DNA of 64,000 nt from Hyphomicrobiaceae bacterium (GTDB lineage Bacteria; Pseudomonadota; Alphaproteobacteria; Rhizobiales; Xanthobacteraceae). Shown in pieces: positions 50,262-58,866 of the stretch (its first letter is position 1; the number at the start of each line of letters is the position of its first letter). The notes under the pieces were generated by a model that was not told where the DNA came from, searched no databases, and saw nothing but the letters and a program-made list of their open reading frames with translations. Both the position numbers and the translations under genes were made by a program. The stretch spans positions 27,343 through 91,342 of the forward strand of contig JAJPJB010000008.1 in the NCBI GenBank assembly GCA_021324465.1, written 5' to 3'.

Positions 50262-50372
50262 ATGAAAAAGCTCGCTTTAGCAACAGCCGCGGTGTTGGCT
50301 CTCCTGAGCATCGCGGGCTGCGCACAAGTCGGCAAGGGTAAGGCCCCTCCGCCGGTCGTTACTAAGGGGTAA
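50262..50372 (+). CDS. 36-residue lipoprotein (entericidin-sized)
   Basis: MKKLALATAAVLALLSIAGC is a complete lipoprotein signal with the lipobox SIAGC (Cys at residue 20), followed by only 16 residues, AQVGKGKAPPPVVTKG, then TAA. The mature form is a short basic, Pro/Val-rich tail on a lipid anchor. A GGGGGAG lies nine bases before the ATG and a strong terminator lies 29 bases after the stop, so it is a separate single-gene unit. Its size recalls entericidin, but the sequence is not clearly the same. Lnt in this window could acylate it. Confidence 0.78.
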   Translation: MKKLALATAAVLALLSIAGCAQVGKGKAPPPVVTKG

Positions 50373-50400
50373 GTTGCTGTACAGCACTTGTATGGGGGAA

Positions 50401-50430
50401 GGGCCGGCCTCGTGCCGGCCCCTTTCTTTT
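50401..50430 (+). terminator. Terminator of the small lipoprotein gene
   Basis: Perfect 8-bp GC stem (50401-50408, 50414-50421) with a 5-base loop, followed by CTTTCTTTT. It is 29 bases after the lipoprotein stop and about 60 before the end of the minus-strand lyase gene. Confidence 0.88.
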
Positions 50431-50485
50431 CGGCTCCGCCTTCCATTCCGAGTTTTCCACAGGCCGATGACGCGATGGGCCCGCC

Positions 50486-51385
50486 CTATTCCGCAGCCCG
50501 CTTATGAACCAAGGCCGCTGCCGCCTTGTCATAGGCTTCCTCGCGCGCGAGCTGCTGTCTGAGCCCGACCAGCTCGTAATAGTCATCGAGTGACAGCAGG
50601 TGATCGAAGGTCGCCGTCATTGAATTCTGCCGCTTGAGGATGCGCAGCACGTTGCGCACCGCGTGCGCGGCCGCGAACAGCGCAATCGAGGGGAAGGTCG
50701 CCGCGGCGACGCCGGCCGCCGCCAGCTCTTCGAGGCTGCGCTCCTGCCGCCCTGCCGCTTGCGACAGGGTTGCCATATGTGGGCCGCTCACTTCGCGGAT
50801 CACCCGCTTGATGTCGGTGATGGTGTCGACGCCGATCGGCTTGGCCATGTCGGCGCCCGCTTCCATGAACAGCTGGCAGCGCTCGATCGCGGCACTAAGA
50901 CCTTCAACGGCCATGGCATCGGTGCGGCCGGCGATGAAGAAGTCCGGATCAGTTCGCGCATCGAGCGCCGCTTTGAGCTTGGCCAAAATCTGCTCGACCG
51001 GGACAATCTGCTTGCCGGGCAGATAGCCGCAGCGGTTGGGAAAGACCTGATCGCTGATAAAAACGCCGGCGGCGCCGGCGGCCTCGAAGGCGCGCACCAT
51101 TTGCCGAACATTGTTGACGCCGCCGAAGCCCGTATCGGCGTCGACATAGACCGGCATATTCACGGCGCCGCAGATGCGCGCGTAGTGGTCGGCATAATCA
51201 CGCATATTCGACTGGCCGGTATCGGGCTGCGCCAGCATCGAGCCGATCGCGGCATTGCCGCCGGCGCAGATCGCCTCAAAGCCTTCGGCTTCGATGATGC
51301 GCGCCGACAGGCCGTCGTAGGCGCCGGGCATCAGGACGAGCCGCTTGGCCGACATCAGCGCGCGGAATTTCTTTCGCACACTCAT
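50486..51385 (-). CDS. Isocitrate lyase / PEP mutase-superfamily C-C lyase
   Basis: A 299-residue TIM-barrel enzyme. Seen: PGAYDGLSARIIEAEGFEAIC near residue 19, YVDADTGFGGVNNVRQMVRAFEAAGAAGVFISDQ near 80-113 (metal-binding DxDTG), and FFIAGRTDAMAVEGLSAAIER near 150. The gating-loop motif, KxCGH in isocitrate, methylisocitrate and related lyases, reads NRCGY: the Cys is kept but Lys and His are replaced. It is downstream of leuC-leuD-like genes on the same strand. A substrate of 2-methylmalate, dimethylmalate or oxaloacetate type is possible. ATG 51385 chosen for family N-terminus. Confidence 0.85.
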   Translation of the reverse strand: MSVRKKFRALMSAKRLVLMPGAYDGLSARIIEAEGFEAICAGGNAAIGSMLAQPDTGQSNMRDYADHYARICGAVNMPVYVDADTGFGGVNNVRQMVRAFEAAGAAGVFISDQVFPNRCGYLPGKQIVPVEQILAKLKAALDARTDPDFFIAGRTDAMAVEGLSAAIERCQLFMEAGADMAKPIGVDTITDIKRVIREVSGPHMATLSQAAGRQERSLEELAAAGVAAATFPSIALFAAAHAVRNVLRILKRQNSMTATFDHLLSLDDYYELVGLRQQLAREEAYDKAAAALVHKRAAE

Positions 51386-51422
51386 TGTGTTCTCTCCTGT
51401 TGGGTCTACGAACGGGCCTTCA

Positions 51423-52058
51423 TCAGACTTGCCGGCGATCTCGTGCGGTCTGCAGCCACGGTTGCGCCTTGGCGGCCGCTTGTTCCCATGCCGCGATCTC
51501 ATCGGCATGTTTCATGGTCATGCCGATATCGTCGAGGCCTTCGAGCAGGCGCGTGCGCTCGGCGGCCGGGATTTGGAAAACGACATCCGGACCGCCCGGT
51601 CCGCTGATGGTTTGCGCCAGGAGATCGACGGTGAAAGGCGCCGCGCCATCGACGGCGACGACGCGCGCAATGAAGGCATCGGCAACGTCCGGCTCGAGCA
51701 CGACCGGCAGCAAACCATTCTGCAGACAGTTCTCGCGGTAAATATCGGCAAAGCTTTTTGCCACGATGACGCGAATGTCATTGGCGAGCATGCTCCAGAC
51801 TGCCGATTCGCGGGAGGAGCCGGCACCAAAATTGTGGCCGGTAACCAGAATGCCGGCCTTCCGAAATTGCGGCTTGTTCAGCACAAAATCCGGATTTTCG
51901 CTGCCGTCGTCGCGAAAGCGATGACGATTAAACAGCATGATCCTGTAGTCGTCCTTGAGACTGCGCGACGCCAAGAATGGCGCGATCTGGTCGGTGTTCA
52001 TATCGTCGACCAGAAGCGGCGCGGCAATGCCGATATGACGCGTGAATGGCTGTATCAT
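51423..52058 (-). CDS. leuD: LeuD-like small subunit of an aconitase-family hydro-lyase
   Basis: A 211-residue swivel domain: PLLVDDMNTDQIAPFLASRS near residue 14 and the LeuD hallmark LVTGHNFGAGSSRESAVWSML near 71. It overlaps the large-subunit gene by four bases. LeuCD proper isomerises isopropylmalate in leucine synthesis. The link to a lyase gene instead of leuA or leuB argues for a catabolic paralogue; the symbol denotes family only. Confidence 0.88.
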   Translation of the reverse strand: MIQPFTRHIGIAAPLLVDDMNTDQIAPFLASRSLKDDYRIMLFNRHRFRDDGSENPDFVLNKPQFRKAGILVTGHNFGAGSSRESAVWSMLANDIRVIVAKSFADIYRENCLQNGLLPVVLEPDVADAFIARVVAVDGAAPFTVDLLAQTISGPGGPDVVFQIPAAERTRLLEGLDDIGMTMKHADEIAAWEQAAAKAQPWLQTARDRRQV

Positions 52059-53464
52059 GCCGCTCCCGCCACGAGCTGCCGCACGTCGGCGATGCGGCCG
52101 GCGACCGCGCTCGCCGCGGCTGTGGCCGGGCTCGCCAGATGTGTGCGCACTTTCGGGCCCTGGCGATTCTCAAAATTGCGATTGGTGGTCGAAACGATGC
52201 GCTCGCCCGGCTTGCCGCGATCGCCATTGCCGCCGGCGCACATCGAGCAGCCGGACTCGCCCCAGAAGAAGCCGGCATTGCGGAAGATGCGATCGAGGCC
52301 CGCGGCCTCGGCCTCGCGTTTGACGCTCGACGACCCAGGCACAATCATGGCGAATACGCCTTCCGCAACATGCCGGCTGCGCACAATGTCAGCCGCCACT
52401 TGCAGATCCGGCAGCCGGCTATTGGTGCAAGAGCCAATGAACACGCGATCGACGGGCAGACCCTTCAGTGGCATTCCGGGCGCCAGTCCCATATAGACGA
52501 AAGCACTTTCCGCGGCGGCCCGCCGGCCGGCGTCGATTGCTGCTGGGTCGGGGACTTTCTCCGAAATGCCGACTACCTGGCTCGGATCGGTGCCCCAACT
52601 GATCTGCGGCTCGAGGCTTGTGCAATCCAGCGCGATCTCGCGATCGAAGGCGGCATCGTCATCGGTTGCCAGTGTGCGCCAATAAGTAAGAGCGCGATCC
52701 CACATGCGGCCCCTGGGCGCATAGGGCCGGCCCTCGAGCCAAGAAAATGTCGCATCGTCCGGTGCCACAAAGCCGGAGCGGCCGCCCATTTCGATGTTGA
52801 GATTGCACAGCGTCATGCGCTGCTCGATCGGCATCGCAGCGACGGCGGTGCCTGCATATTCCACGGCATAACCGCGCGCGCCGGCAACGCCGACTTCCGC
52901 GATCAGCCGCAAGGCGACGTCCTTGGCGCTGACATGCGGGCCGAGCCGGCCATCAAGCCGCACGCGCATGCGTTTGGGCCGTTTCATTGCTATCACTTGG
53001 GTGACGAGGATATGCGCAAGCTCGCTGGTGCCGCAGCCGAAAGCGAGCGCGCCGAGGCCGCCGACTGTCGCGGCATGACTGTCCGGCACCGCATGCGTCG
53101 CCCCCGGCAACACGATGCCGAGCTCCGGCGCCACCACATGGCAGATGCCCTGCTCGCGGTCATCAATGTCGAACAGCCGAATGCCGTTCTTGCGGCAGCC
53201 GTCGCGCATCGCCTTGATGAAGGCGGCGCCGCTCGGATTGGTGTTTTCGTCGCGTCCGGGCGCAGTCGCAACCGTATGGTCCTGCACGGCAAAGGTGAGG
53301 TCCGGCCGGCGCACCGGCCGTTTTTGCTTTTCGAGCTGCGCGAACGCATGGTGCGCGTGCAGCTCATGCAAGACATGGCGATCGATATAAAGCAGATCGC
53401 GGCCGTCGACGCGTTGCCCGATGCGATGGAAGTCCCAAATCTTGTCGAACAGCGTGCGCGGCAT
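52055..53464 (-). CDS. leuC: LeuC-like large subunit of an aconitase-family hydro-lyase
   Basis: A 469-residue 4Fe-4S dehydratase subunit. Cluster ligands appear in GSCTNSRLPDL near residue 346 and ESGCSMCAGGN near 406-416; LTFAVQDHTVAT and PDSHAATVGGLGALAFGCGTSE are LeuC-like. ATG 53464 gives the family start MPRTLFDKIWDFH. It overlaps leuD by four bases. See leuD for the reason to suspect a paralogue acting on another 2-substituted malate. Confidence 0.9.
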   Translation of the reverse strand: MPRTLFDKIWDFHRIGQRVDGRDLLYIDRHVLHELHAHHAFAQLEKQKRPVRRPDLTFAVQDHTVATAPGRDENTNPSGAAFIKAMRDGCRKNGIRLFDIDDREQGICHVVAPELGIVLPGATHAVPDSHAATVGGLGALAFGCGTSELAHILVTQVIAMKRPKRMRVRLDGRLGPHVSAKDVALRLIAEVGVAGARGYAVEYAGTAVAAMPIEQRMTLCNLNIEMGGRSGFVAPDDATFSWLEGRPYAPRGRMWDRALTYWRTLATDDDAAFDREIALDCTSLEPQISWGTDPSQVVGISEKVPDPAAIDAGRRAAAESAFVYMGLAPGMPLKGLPVDRVFIGSCTNSRLPDLQVAADIVRSRHVAEGVFAMIVPGSSSVKREAEAAGLDRIFRNAGFFWGESGCSMCAGGNGDRGKPGERIVSTTNRNFENRQGPKVRTHLASPATAAASAVAGRIADVRQLVAGAA

Positions 53465-53646
53465 GGTCCTTCTGACCAGTGAGCGTTCATGATCGTCCGA
53501 CGCGTGTGGGCGCGCCTGCGTGGAGCGCATCTTGGGCGGAGACCTCGTCCGGCGCAAGCAGCGACAGCCGGGTCGGCTCAACGGCTGCCGCGCCGCCGGA
53601 ATGCGAACCGATGGGAGCTCAGCAAGGTCTCGCCCGTCGGGAATAA

Positions 53647-55320
53647 TCAGGATGCGGCACGCAGCGGCTCTGAGATCCGCGCCACCACGGCGTTGCGTCC
53701 GCTGCGCTTGGCTGCATAAAGCGCATTATCCGCGGCCTCGACCAGATCGGCAAAGCTCTGCTGTTCCTCGGGCACCATGGATTCGACGCCTATGCTGATG
53801 GTGACATGGCCACACGGCGATTCGGCATGATTGATCATCAGGTCTTCAACCGCCTGCCGCGCTTCTTCGGCCAGCGCTGCGGCGCGCTGAATGTCAAGCC
53901 CCGGCATCAACAACGCAAATTCTTCGCCGCCATAGCGGGCGACCAGTATCGCCTCGTCGATCGTGACCAACGACAGCGTTTCGCCGACTGCGCGCAGACA
54001 CGTATCGCCCGCGACATGGCCATAGCGATCATTGAACAGCTTGAAATGATCGATGTCGACCATCATAAGCGCGAGCGGCTGGCCGTTCTGCCTGGCCTTC
54101 TGCCACTCCCGCTCGATCGCGCGGTCGAAGCCGCGCCGGTTGGCCAGCCCACTCAACCCATCGAGACTGGCGAGCTCGTCCAGGTGTGCATTGGCGATCT
54201 GCAGCTCTTCTTCACGCGCCGCAAGCTTACCAGCCATGTCATCGAGCGCGGCGGCGAGCGGCGCAAACTCGGCGACCCAGGGCTCTTGCGTCGCCCGCAC
54301 GTGCAGATCGCCGCGGCCGAAGCGCGTCGCCGTACGCACCAGCGAGCGGATCGGCCGCACTACAAGCTGCTCGCCGCCGAACCAGGCGACAAGAAGAACA
54401 AACAGGCCAAAGGCAATGAGCTGCAGATAAGCAAAATCAATAGCGCGATCGATGCCGCTATGGACCACATTTTCGTCGAGGCCGACGGCGAGCCGCGCTT
54501 GGGTCCACGGCACCCGCAGATAGGCGAAGATGCGTTGCAGACCGTCAAACCCGGGCAAGGTTGCAGTGCCGCTGTCATTGGCCAGCATGTCCCGCACCAA
54601 GGCGTTGTCGGCAAACCGCTTGCCGATGAAGCTCTGCTGATCCGGCGAGCCCGCGACCACGGTGCCGGCGCCGTCGAGCATAAACACCGACGCGCTCGAA
54701 GTTTCTGCCGCGGCCGCAGCAAGCTCGCCGATCCACTTGAGATTGATCACCGCGAGCACGATGCCGTTGAGCGAACCGTCATCCTTGACCGCAGGGAAGC
54801 TCGCGACGACGGCCGGCATCTGGCCGGTGCGGCTGATGATGTAGTCCGACAACGCGAACTCGCGCGATGTCAAGGCATTCTGGAAATGCGGCCGATCCGA
54901 TACGTTGAGCCCAACCGACATCGGATCGGTCGCGCATTTGATGCGTCCGTCAGTGCCGGCGACGGAAATGCCGCGGATCCATTGAACATCGCTGGTCAAG
55001 TTCGCCAGATATTTGCTGCAGGTCGAGGGCTCGAGCGGCATATCGGCGTAGACCCGCGCGATGACCAGCAGCAGCGTACGCACCGAGGCCATAACTTCAC
55101 GCTGGGTTTCGGCGCCGCGCCTTGCAAGCTCGCTCACCTCGCTGTAGGCCTGTTCGATGCGGGCTGCCCGCGCTTGTGCAAGCCCATGCAGGCGCTCGAG
55201 TATCAGTGGCGCAATGGCCAGGAGCGCGAGCGCAATCAAACGGGCACGGATGGAAAACAGCGGCTTGTTCGGCGTTTTAGCCGGCGAAAGGCGTTTCGAT
55301 TTTAGCTGGCCGTCAGGCAT
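53647..55320 (-). CDS. Membrane diguanylate cyclase (Cache-HAMP-GGDEF)
   Basis: A 557-residue c-di-GMP synthase. TM1 at about residues 25-45; a periplasmic Cache-type sensor (about 50-270: RGISVAGTDGRIKCATDPMSVGL, ISRTGQMPAVVASFPAVKDDGSL); TM2 near 295-315; a HAMP linker; and a GGDEF domain starting ASLDGLSGLANRRGFDRA with the active-site RYGGEEF near 461. The inhibitory I-site RxxD just before it appears absent (VTID), so product inhibition by that site is unlikely. No EAL domain. ATG 55320 is used; an upstream in-frame ATG is 55383. It is divergent from yggS. Confidence 0.92.
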   Translation of the reverse strand: MPDGQLKSKRLSPAKTPNKPLFSIRARLIALALLAIAPLILERLHGLAQARAARIEQAYSEVSELARRGAETQREVMASVRTLLLVIARVYADMPLEPSTCSKYLANLTSDVQWIRGISVAGTDGRIKCATDPMSVGLNVSDRPHFQNALTSREFALSDYIISRTGQMPAVVASFPAVKDDGSLNGIVLAVINLKWIGELAAAAAETSSASVFMLDGAGTVVAGSPDQQSFIGKRFADNALVRDMLANDSGTATLPGFDGLQRIFAYLRVPWTQARLAVGLDENVVHSGIDRAIDFAYLQLIAFGLFVLLVAWFGGEQLVVRPIRSLVRTATRFGRGDLHVRATQEPWVAEFAPLAAALDDMAGKLAAREEELQIANAHLDELASLDGLSGLANRRGFDRAIEREWQKARQNGQPLALMMVDIDHFKLFNDRYGHVAGDTCLRAVGETLSLVTIDEAILVARYGGEEFALLMPGLDIQRAAALAEEARQAVEDLMINHAESPCGHVTISIGVESMVPEEQQSFADLVEAADNALYAAKRSGRNAVVARISEPLRAAS

Positions 55321-55421
55321 TCCGCGCACCCCCGCCCCGTTCCACAATCTAGCGAATGCGCGTAAAAATGCGCTTGGGCGCAACGCTAAAATTTGAATTG
55401 ATCGACTTACAAATTCATCAA

Positions 55422-56105
55422 ATGGAAACCATGAATCGGACGGAAGGCATCGCGACAGTGCGTGACGAGATCGCCGCGGCCTGCCGCGACGCCCGGCGCG
55501 ACCCGGCAGGCGTCACGCTGGTCGCGATTTCCAAGACCTTTGGTGCCGACGCCATCGAGCCGGTCATCGCCGCCGGGCAGCGGGTCTTCGGGGAAAATAG
55601 GGTGCAGGAGGCGAAGGCCAAATGGCCGCCTCTGATGTCGCGATATTCGGGCATTGAGCTGCACCTGGTCGGCGCGCTGCAATCAAACAAAGCGCACGAC
55701 GCGGTGGCCTTGTTCGACGCCATCCATTCGCTCGACCGGCCGAGCCTGGCGCAGGCGCTGAGCAAAGAGGTCCGCAAGCAGGGCCGACATCCGCTGCTGT
55801 TTGTGGAAATCAATACCGGCGCGGAGCCGCAAAAATCCGGCGTGCTGCCGCAGGATGCCGACGCCTTTCTCGCGGCATGCAAGGAGGATTACGGCCTCGA
55901 AGTTTCCGGGCTGATGTGTATTCCTCCATATGACGAAGCGCCGGCGCCGCATTTTGCGCTCACCGCCAAGATCGCAAAGCGCAACGGGCTGCGCTTGCTC
56001 TCCATGGGCATGAGCGCCGATTTCAAGACAGCAATCGCCTTCGGCGCCACCCATGTGCGGGTCGGGACGGCGATTTTCGGCGCTCGATCGCAGAGCGCAG
56101 CGTGA
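55422..56105 (+). CDS. yggS: PLP homeostasis protein YggS/PLPBP
   Basis: A 227-residue PLP-binding TIM-barrel protein, without known catalysis, that buffers pyridoxal phosphate. Seen: VTLVAISKTFGADAIEPVIAAG with the PLP Lys near residue 38, FGENRVQEAKAKW, LHLVGALQSNKAHDAV, and the C-terminal LSMGMSADFKTAIAFGATHVRVGTAIFG. ATG 55422 or ATG 55431 is likely. It ends eight bases from the convergent L,D-transpeptidase-fold gene. Confidence 0.95.
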   Translation: METMNRTEGIATVRDEIAAACRDARRDPAGVTLVAISKTFGADAIEPVIAAGQRVFGENRVQEAKAKWPPLMSRYSGIELHLVGALQSNKAHDAVALFDAIHSLDRPSLAQALSKEVRKQGRHPLLFVEINTGAEPQKSGVLPQDADAFLAACKEDYGLEVSGLMCIPPYDEAPAPHFALTAKIAKRNGLRLLSMGMSADFKTAIAFGATHVRVGTAIFGARSQSAA

Positions 56106-56113
56106 TCTATAGT

Positions 56114-56653
56114 TTAATGATCTATTAAGATCGCGGTCCGGCGTCCCAGGCGCGCCACGAGCCGGATGAGATCAGCGCGCTTGAGCGCAACGCAGCCGGC
56201 CGTCGGGCTCAATCCGGGACGCGCCACATGGACAAAGATCGCGCTGCCGCGTCCGGCCACGCGGGGCCGCGAATTGTGATCGATCTCGATGATCAGATCG
56301 TAGAGATGGTCGTCGCGCTTGAGCCGATCGCCTGGTTCATTGGCCGACCGCTTGAAGGCATGATTGTAGCGGCGGTCCGCAGGATCCTCGCACCAGGCGT
56401 CATCGGACGCTATTCGGCGCACCGGCAAGAACGTGCGCGGCCGCGGCAGCCGATCGGCGCGCCACCACAGTCGCACCGGCTGAAAGCGCCCGGCCGGCGT
56501 GCCACCGTCGCCTTCGTGCTTGAGCGGCCGAATGCCGCTGCGGCCGAGCGCGACAGGTACGGTCATGGACCCGAGCTTCAGCCAACCTTGCGAGCGCACC
56601 CCCGGGCGGGAGCGCACGCGAATACAGGAAAGCACCGTCCTTTGCATCGTCAT
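56114..56653 (-). CDS. L,D-transpeptidase (YkuD)-fold protein
   Basis: A 179-residue protein with the YkuD catalytic pattern: AIFVHVARPGLSPTAGCVALKRADLIRLV, with His near residue 145 and Cys near 158. Upstream lies VPVALGRSGIRPLKHEGDGGTPAGRFQPVRLWWR, typical of the YkuD-like group. No signal peptide is evident from ATG 56653; the frame is open further upstream (to 56911) without family likeness. Relatives crosslink peptidoglycan or act as L,D-carboxypeptidases. Confidence 0.85.
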   Translation of the reverse strand: MTMQRTVLSCIRVRSRPGVRSQGWLKLGSMTVPVALGRSGIRPLKHEGDGGTPAGRFQPVRLWWRADRLPRPRTFLPVRRIASDDAWCEDPADRRYNHAFKRSANEPGDRLKRDDHLYDLIIEIDHNSRPRVAGRGSAIFVHVARPGLSPTAGCVALKRADLIRLVARLGRRTAILIDH

Positions 56654-56775
56654 AGCCCCGGATTCCCAACCGTCGCTTGCTCCTGTATCCTGCAATGTTC
56701 TAGTTGGCGCCAGCCTAAGGCGCCCGGTATTGCTTGGCGCCCACCGGGGCGGCAAAGCGGCAAGGGCCGGATTGA

Positions 56776-57462
56776 ATGCCGAATACGCGTACCATTCTGA
56801 TTGTGGACGATGATGCCGAACTGCGCGACGCGCTGACGGAGCAGCTTTCCCTGCACGAGGAGTTCCAGGCGATCGCCGTCGATACCGGCAGCAAAGGCGT
56901 GCAAACCGCAAAGACCGGGCAGATCGATCTGGTGATCATGGATGTCGGCCTGCCGGATATCGACGGCCGTGAAGCTGTGCGCATTTTGCGCAAGAACGGC
57001 TTTAAGGCGCCGATCATCATGCTGACCGGCCACGATACGGATTCCGACACTATTCTCGGGCTCGAATCGGGCGCCAACGACTATGTGACCAAGCCGTTCC
57101 GCTTTGCGGTTCTGCTGGCGCGCATCCGCGCACAATTGCGTCAGCATGAGGCGAGCGAAGACGCGGTCTTCACGATTGGGCCTTACACGTTCCGACCAAG
57201 CTCAAAGCTGCTCTTGAACCCGAAGGGAAGCAAGGTGCGGCTGACCGAGAAGGAGACCTCGATCCTGCGCTATCTGTACCGGGCCGGACAGAAGCCGGTG
57301 TCGCGCGAAACGCTGTTGCAGGAGGTCTGGGGCTACAATTCCGGCGTCACGACCCACACGTTGGAAACGCACATTTACCGGTTGCGGCAAAAGATCGAAA
57401 AGGATGCAGCGGCGCCCGCCATTCTGGTGACCGAAGCTGGCGGCTACAAACTGGTCCCCTGA
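56776..57462 (+). CDS. cenR: OmpR-family response regulator, CenR-like
   Basis: A 228-residue regulator: receiver domain with TILIVDDDAELRDAL, phospho-acceptor Asp near 56 (VIMDVGLPDIDG), LTGHDT and KPFRF; and a winged-helix DNA-binding domain from about 135 (VRLTEKETSILRYLYRAG... TTHTLETHIYRLRQKIE). The receiver sequence (LGLESGANDYVTKPFRFAVLLARIRAQLRQHEAS) is very like CenR, the essential cell-envelope regulator of Caulobacter. No histidine kinase gene is adjacent, as expected for CenR. It is followed 11 bases later by a cNMP-binding gene. Confidence 0.82.
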   Translation: MPNTRTILIVDDDAELRDALTEQLSLHEEFQAIAVDTGSKGVQTAKTGQIDLVIMDVGLPDIDGREAVRILRKNGFKAPIIMLTGHDTDSDTILGLESGANDYVTKPFRFAVLLARIRAQLRQHEASEDAVFTIGPYTFRPSSKLLLNPKGSKVRLTEKETSILRYLYRAGQKPVSRETLLQEVWGYNSGVTTHTLETHIYRLRQKIEKDAAAPAILVTEAGGYKLVP

Positions 57463-57473
57463 TCGAAGGTCGC

Positions 57474-57941
57474 ATGGCGATCGAGGACGACATCGCGTTC
57501 CTGGAGCGCGTACCGGTTCTCCGCCGCCTCGGAAGCGGCGCCTTGCGCATTCTCGCCATCGGCGCCGAAAGCTATACCGTCGAGGAAGGGCAGGTCCTGT
57601 TCAAGGCCGGCGATGCCGCCGATTGCGCCTATGTGATTCAAGAGGGCTCGTTCTCGCTGAACACGACGCGACCGAACGATCCTGAAACCGTTGTCGGTCC
57701 CTGCGCCTTGCTCGGCGAATCGGCGCTGCTTGCGGAAACGACGCGGCCCGTGACGGCGACGGCTCGCGAGCCGGCGCTGGTGCTGCGCATTTCGCGCGCC
57801 ATGTTCCTAAAGATGCTCGACAGCCACCCGGACGCGGCAAGGCGGCTGCGTGAGCTGATTGCCGCGCGCGCCGAGCAATGGGCGCGCGAGATGGAAAACA
57901 TCCGCGCGGCTTTGGCGCGCGACACGGGGCCGCAATCGTAG
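57474..57941 (+). CDS. Cyclic-nucleotide-binding-domain protein
   Basis: A 155-residue protein that is essentially one cNMP-binding beta-roll (ESYTVEEGQVLFKAGDAADCAYVIQEGSFSL, VGPCALLGESALLAETTRPVTATA, near residues 32-95) plus a C-terminal helix. There is no DNA-binding domain, so it is not a full CRP. The phosphate-binding cassette usually has G(E)xxL...RxA; here GESALLAETTRPVTA has the Arg two positions from the usual place. Ligand binding is thus uncertain. The 11-base gap to cenR implies cotranscription. Confidence 0.85.
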   Translation: MAIEDDIAFLERVPVLRRLGSGALRILAIGAESYTVEEGQVLFKAGDAADCAYVIQEGSFSLNTTRPNDPETVVGPCALLGESALLAETTRPVTATAREPALVLRISRAMFLKMLDSHPDAARRLRELIAARAEQWAREMENIRAALARDTGPQS

Positions 57942-58012
57942 CCCGGATCGGGCGCAGCGAAACCCGGCAAATTCGCCTTCCCGGCTTTCGCCTCGCTCAA
58001 CCCAGGCTCCAC

Positions 58013-58828
58013 TTACACTTCGATCGCGGCCGTGACCGGCACATGATCCGACGGCCGCGCGGCGCCGCGATAGTTCCTGGCGACGACAATGCTGGAAACG
58101 CGGTCGGCGAGCATCGGCGAGGTCCAGATATGGTCGAGCCGGCGGCCCCTATCGGCGGTCGCCCAATCCGGCGAGCGATAGCTCCACCACGTGTAGAGCT
58201 TGGCCGGCTCCGGCGTGAGCTCGCGCATTGAATCGACCCAGTCGCCCGATTTGCGCGCCATGGTAAGTTTCTCGCATTCGATCGGCGTATGCGATACCAC
58301 GCGGACCATCTGCTTGTGGCTCCAGACGTCGTGCTCGAGCGGCGCGACATTGAGATCGCCGACCAGGATTGCGCGCTCGGACTTTTGCGGCCTGATGACG
58401 GCGCAGTCGCGCATCTCGTCGAGAAAGGCGAGCTTATGCGCGAATTTCGGATTGAGGTCCGGGTCGGGAAGGTCGCCGCCGGCGGGCACATAGAAATTAT
58501 GCACCGTGATCGGATCGCGGAAACCGGCGCGCTCGCCGAACACCGCGGAAATGTGGCGGCAATCGCTTTTGCCGCAGAAGAGCTGAACATCAAAACGCTC
58601 GAACGGCAGCCGCGACAGCACGACCACGCCGTGATAGCCCTTCTGTCCGTTCAGCGCGACATGCTCATAGCCCAGCCGCTTGAAACGCTTGAGCGGAAAC
58701 TTGTCGTCCGGACACTTTGTTTCTTGCAGGCAAAGAATATCCGGCCGGGCCGATTTGATGAATTTGGCCACCAGATCGATGCGCAGCCGCACCGAATTGA
58801 TGTTCCACGTCGTGACAGTGAGCTTCAC
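58013..58828 (-). CDS. xth: Exodeoxyribonuclease III
   Basis: AP endonuclease/3'-exonuclease of base-excision repair. The 271-residue protein has LTVTTWNINSVRLRIDLV at the N-terminus, ILCLQETKCPDDKFP with the metal Glu near residue 37, the LVGDLNVAPLEHDV block near 153, and the C-terminal SDHVPVTAAIEV. Its promoter is visible just upstream. It lies beside lolA and ftsK, a conserved Rhizobiales block. Confidence 0.95.
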   Translation of the reverse strand: MKLTVTTWNINSVRLRIDLVAKFIKSARPDILCLQETKCPDDKFPLKRFKRLGYEHVALNGQKGYHGVVVLSRLPFERFDVQLFCGKSDCRHISAVFGERAGFRDPITVHNFYVPAGGDLPDPDLNPKFAHKLAFLDEMRDCAVIRPQKSERAILVGDLNVAPLEHDVWSHKQMVRVVSHTPIECEKLTMARKSGDWVDSMRELTPEPAKLYTWWSYRSPDWATADRGRRLDHIWTSPMLADRVSSIVVARNYRGAARPSDHVPVTAAIEV

Positions 58829-58866
58829 GTTTCAGGAATCGGCGATCAGCAATTGAATGATCGACA

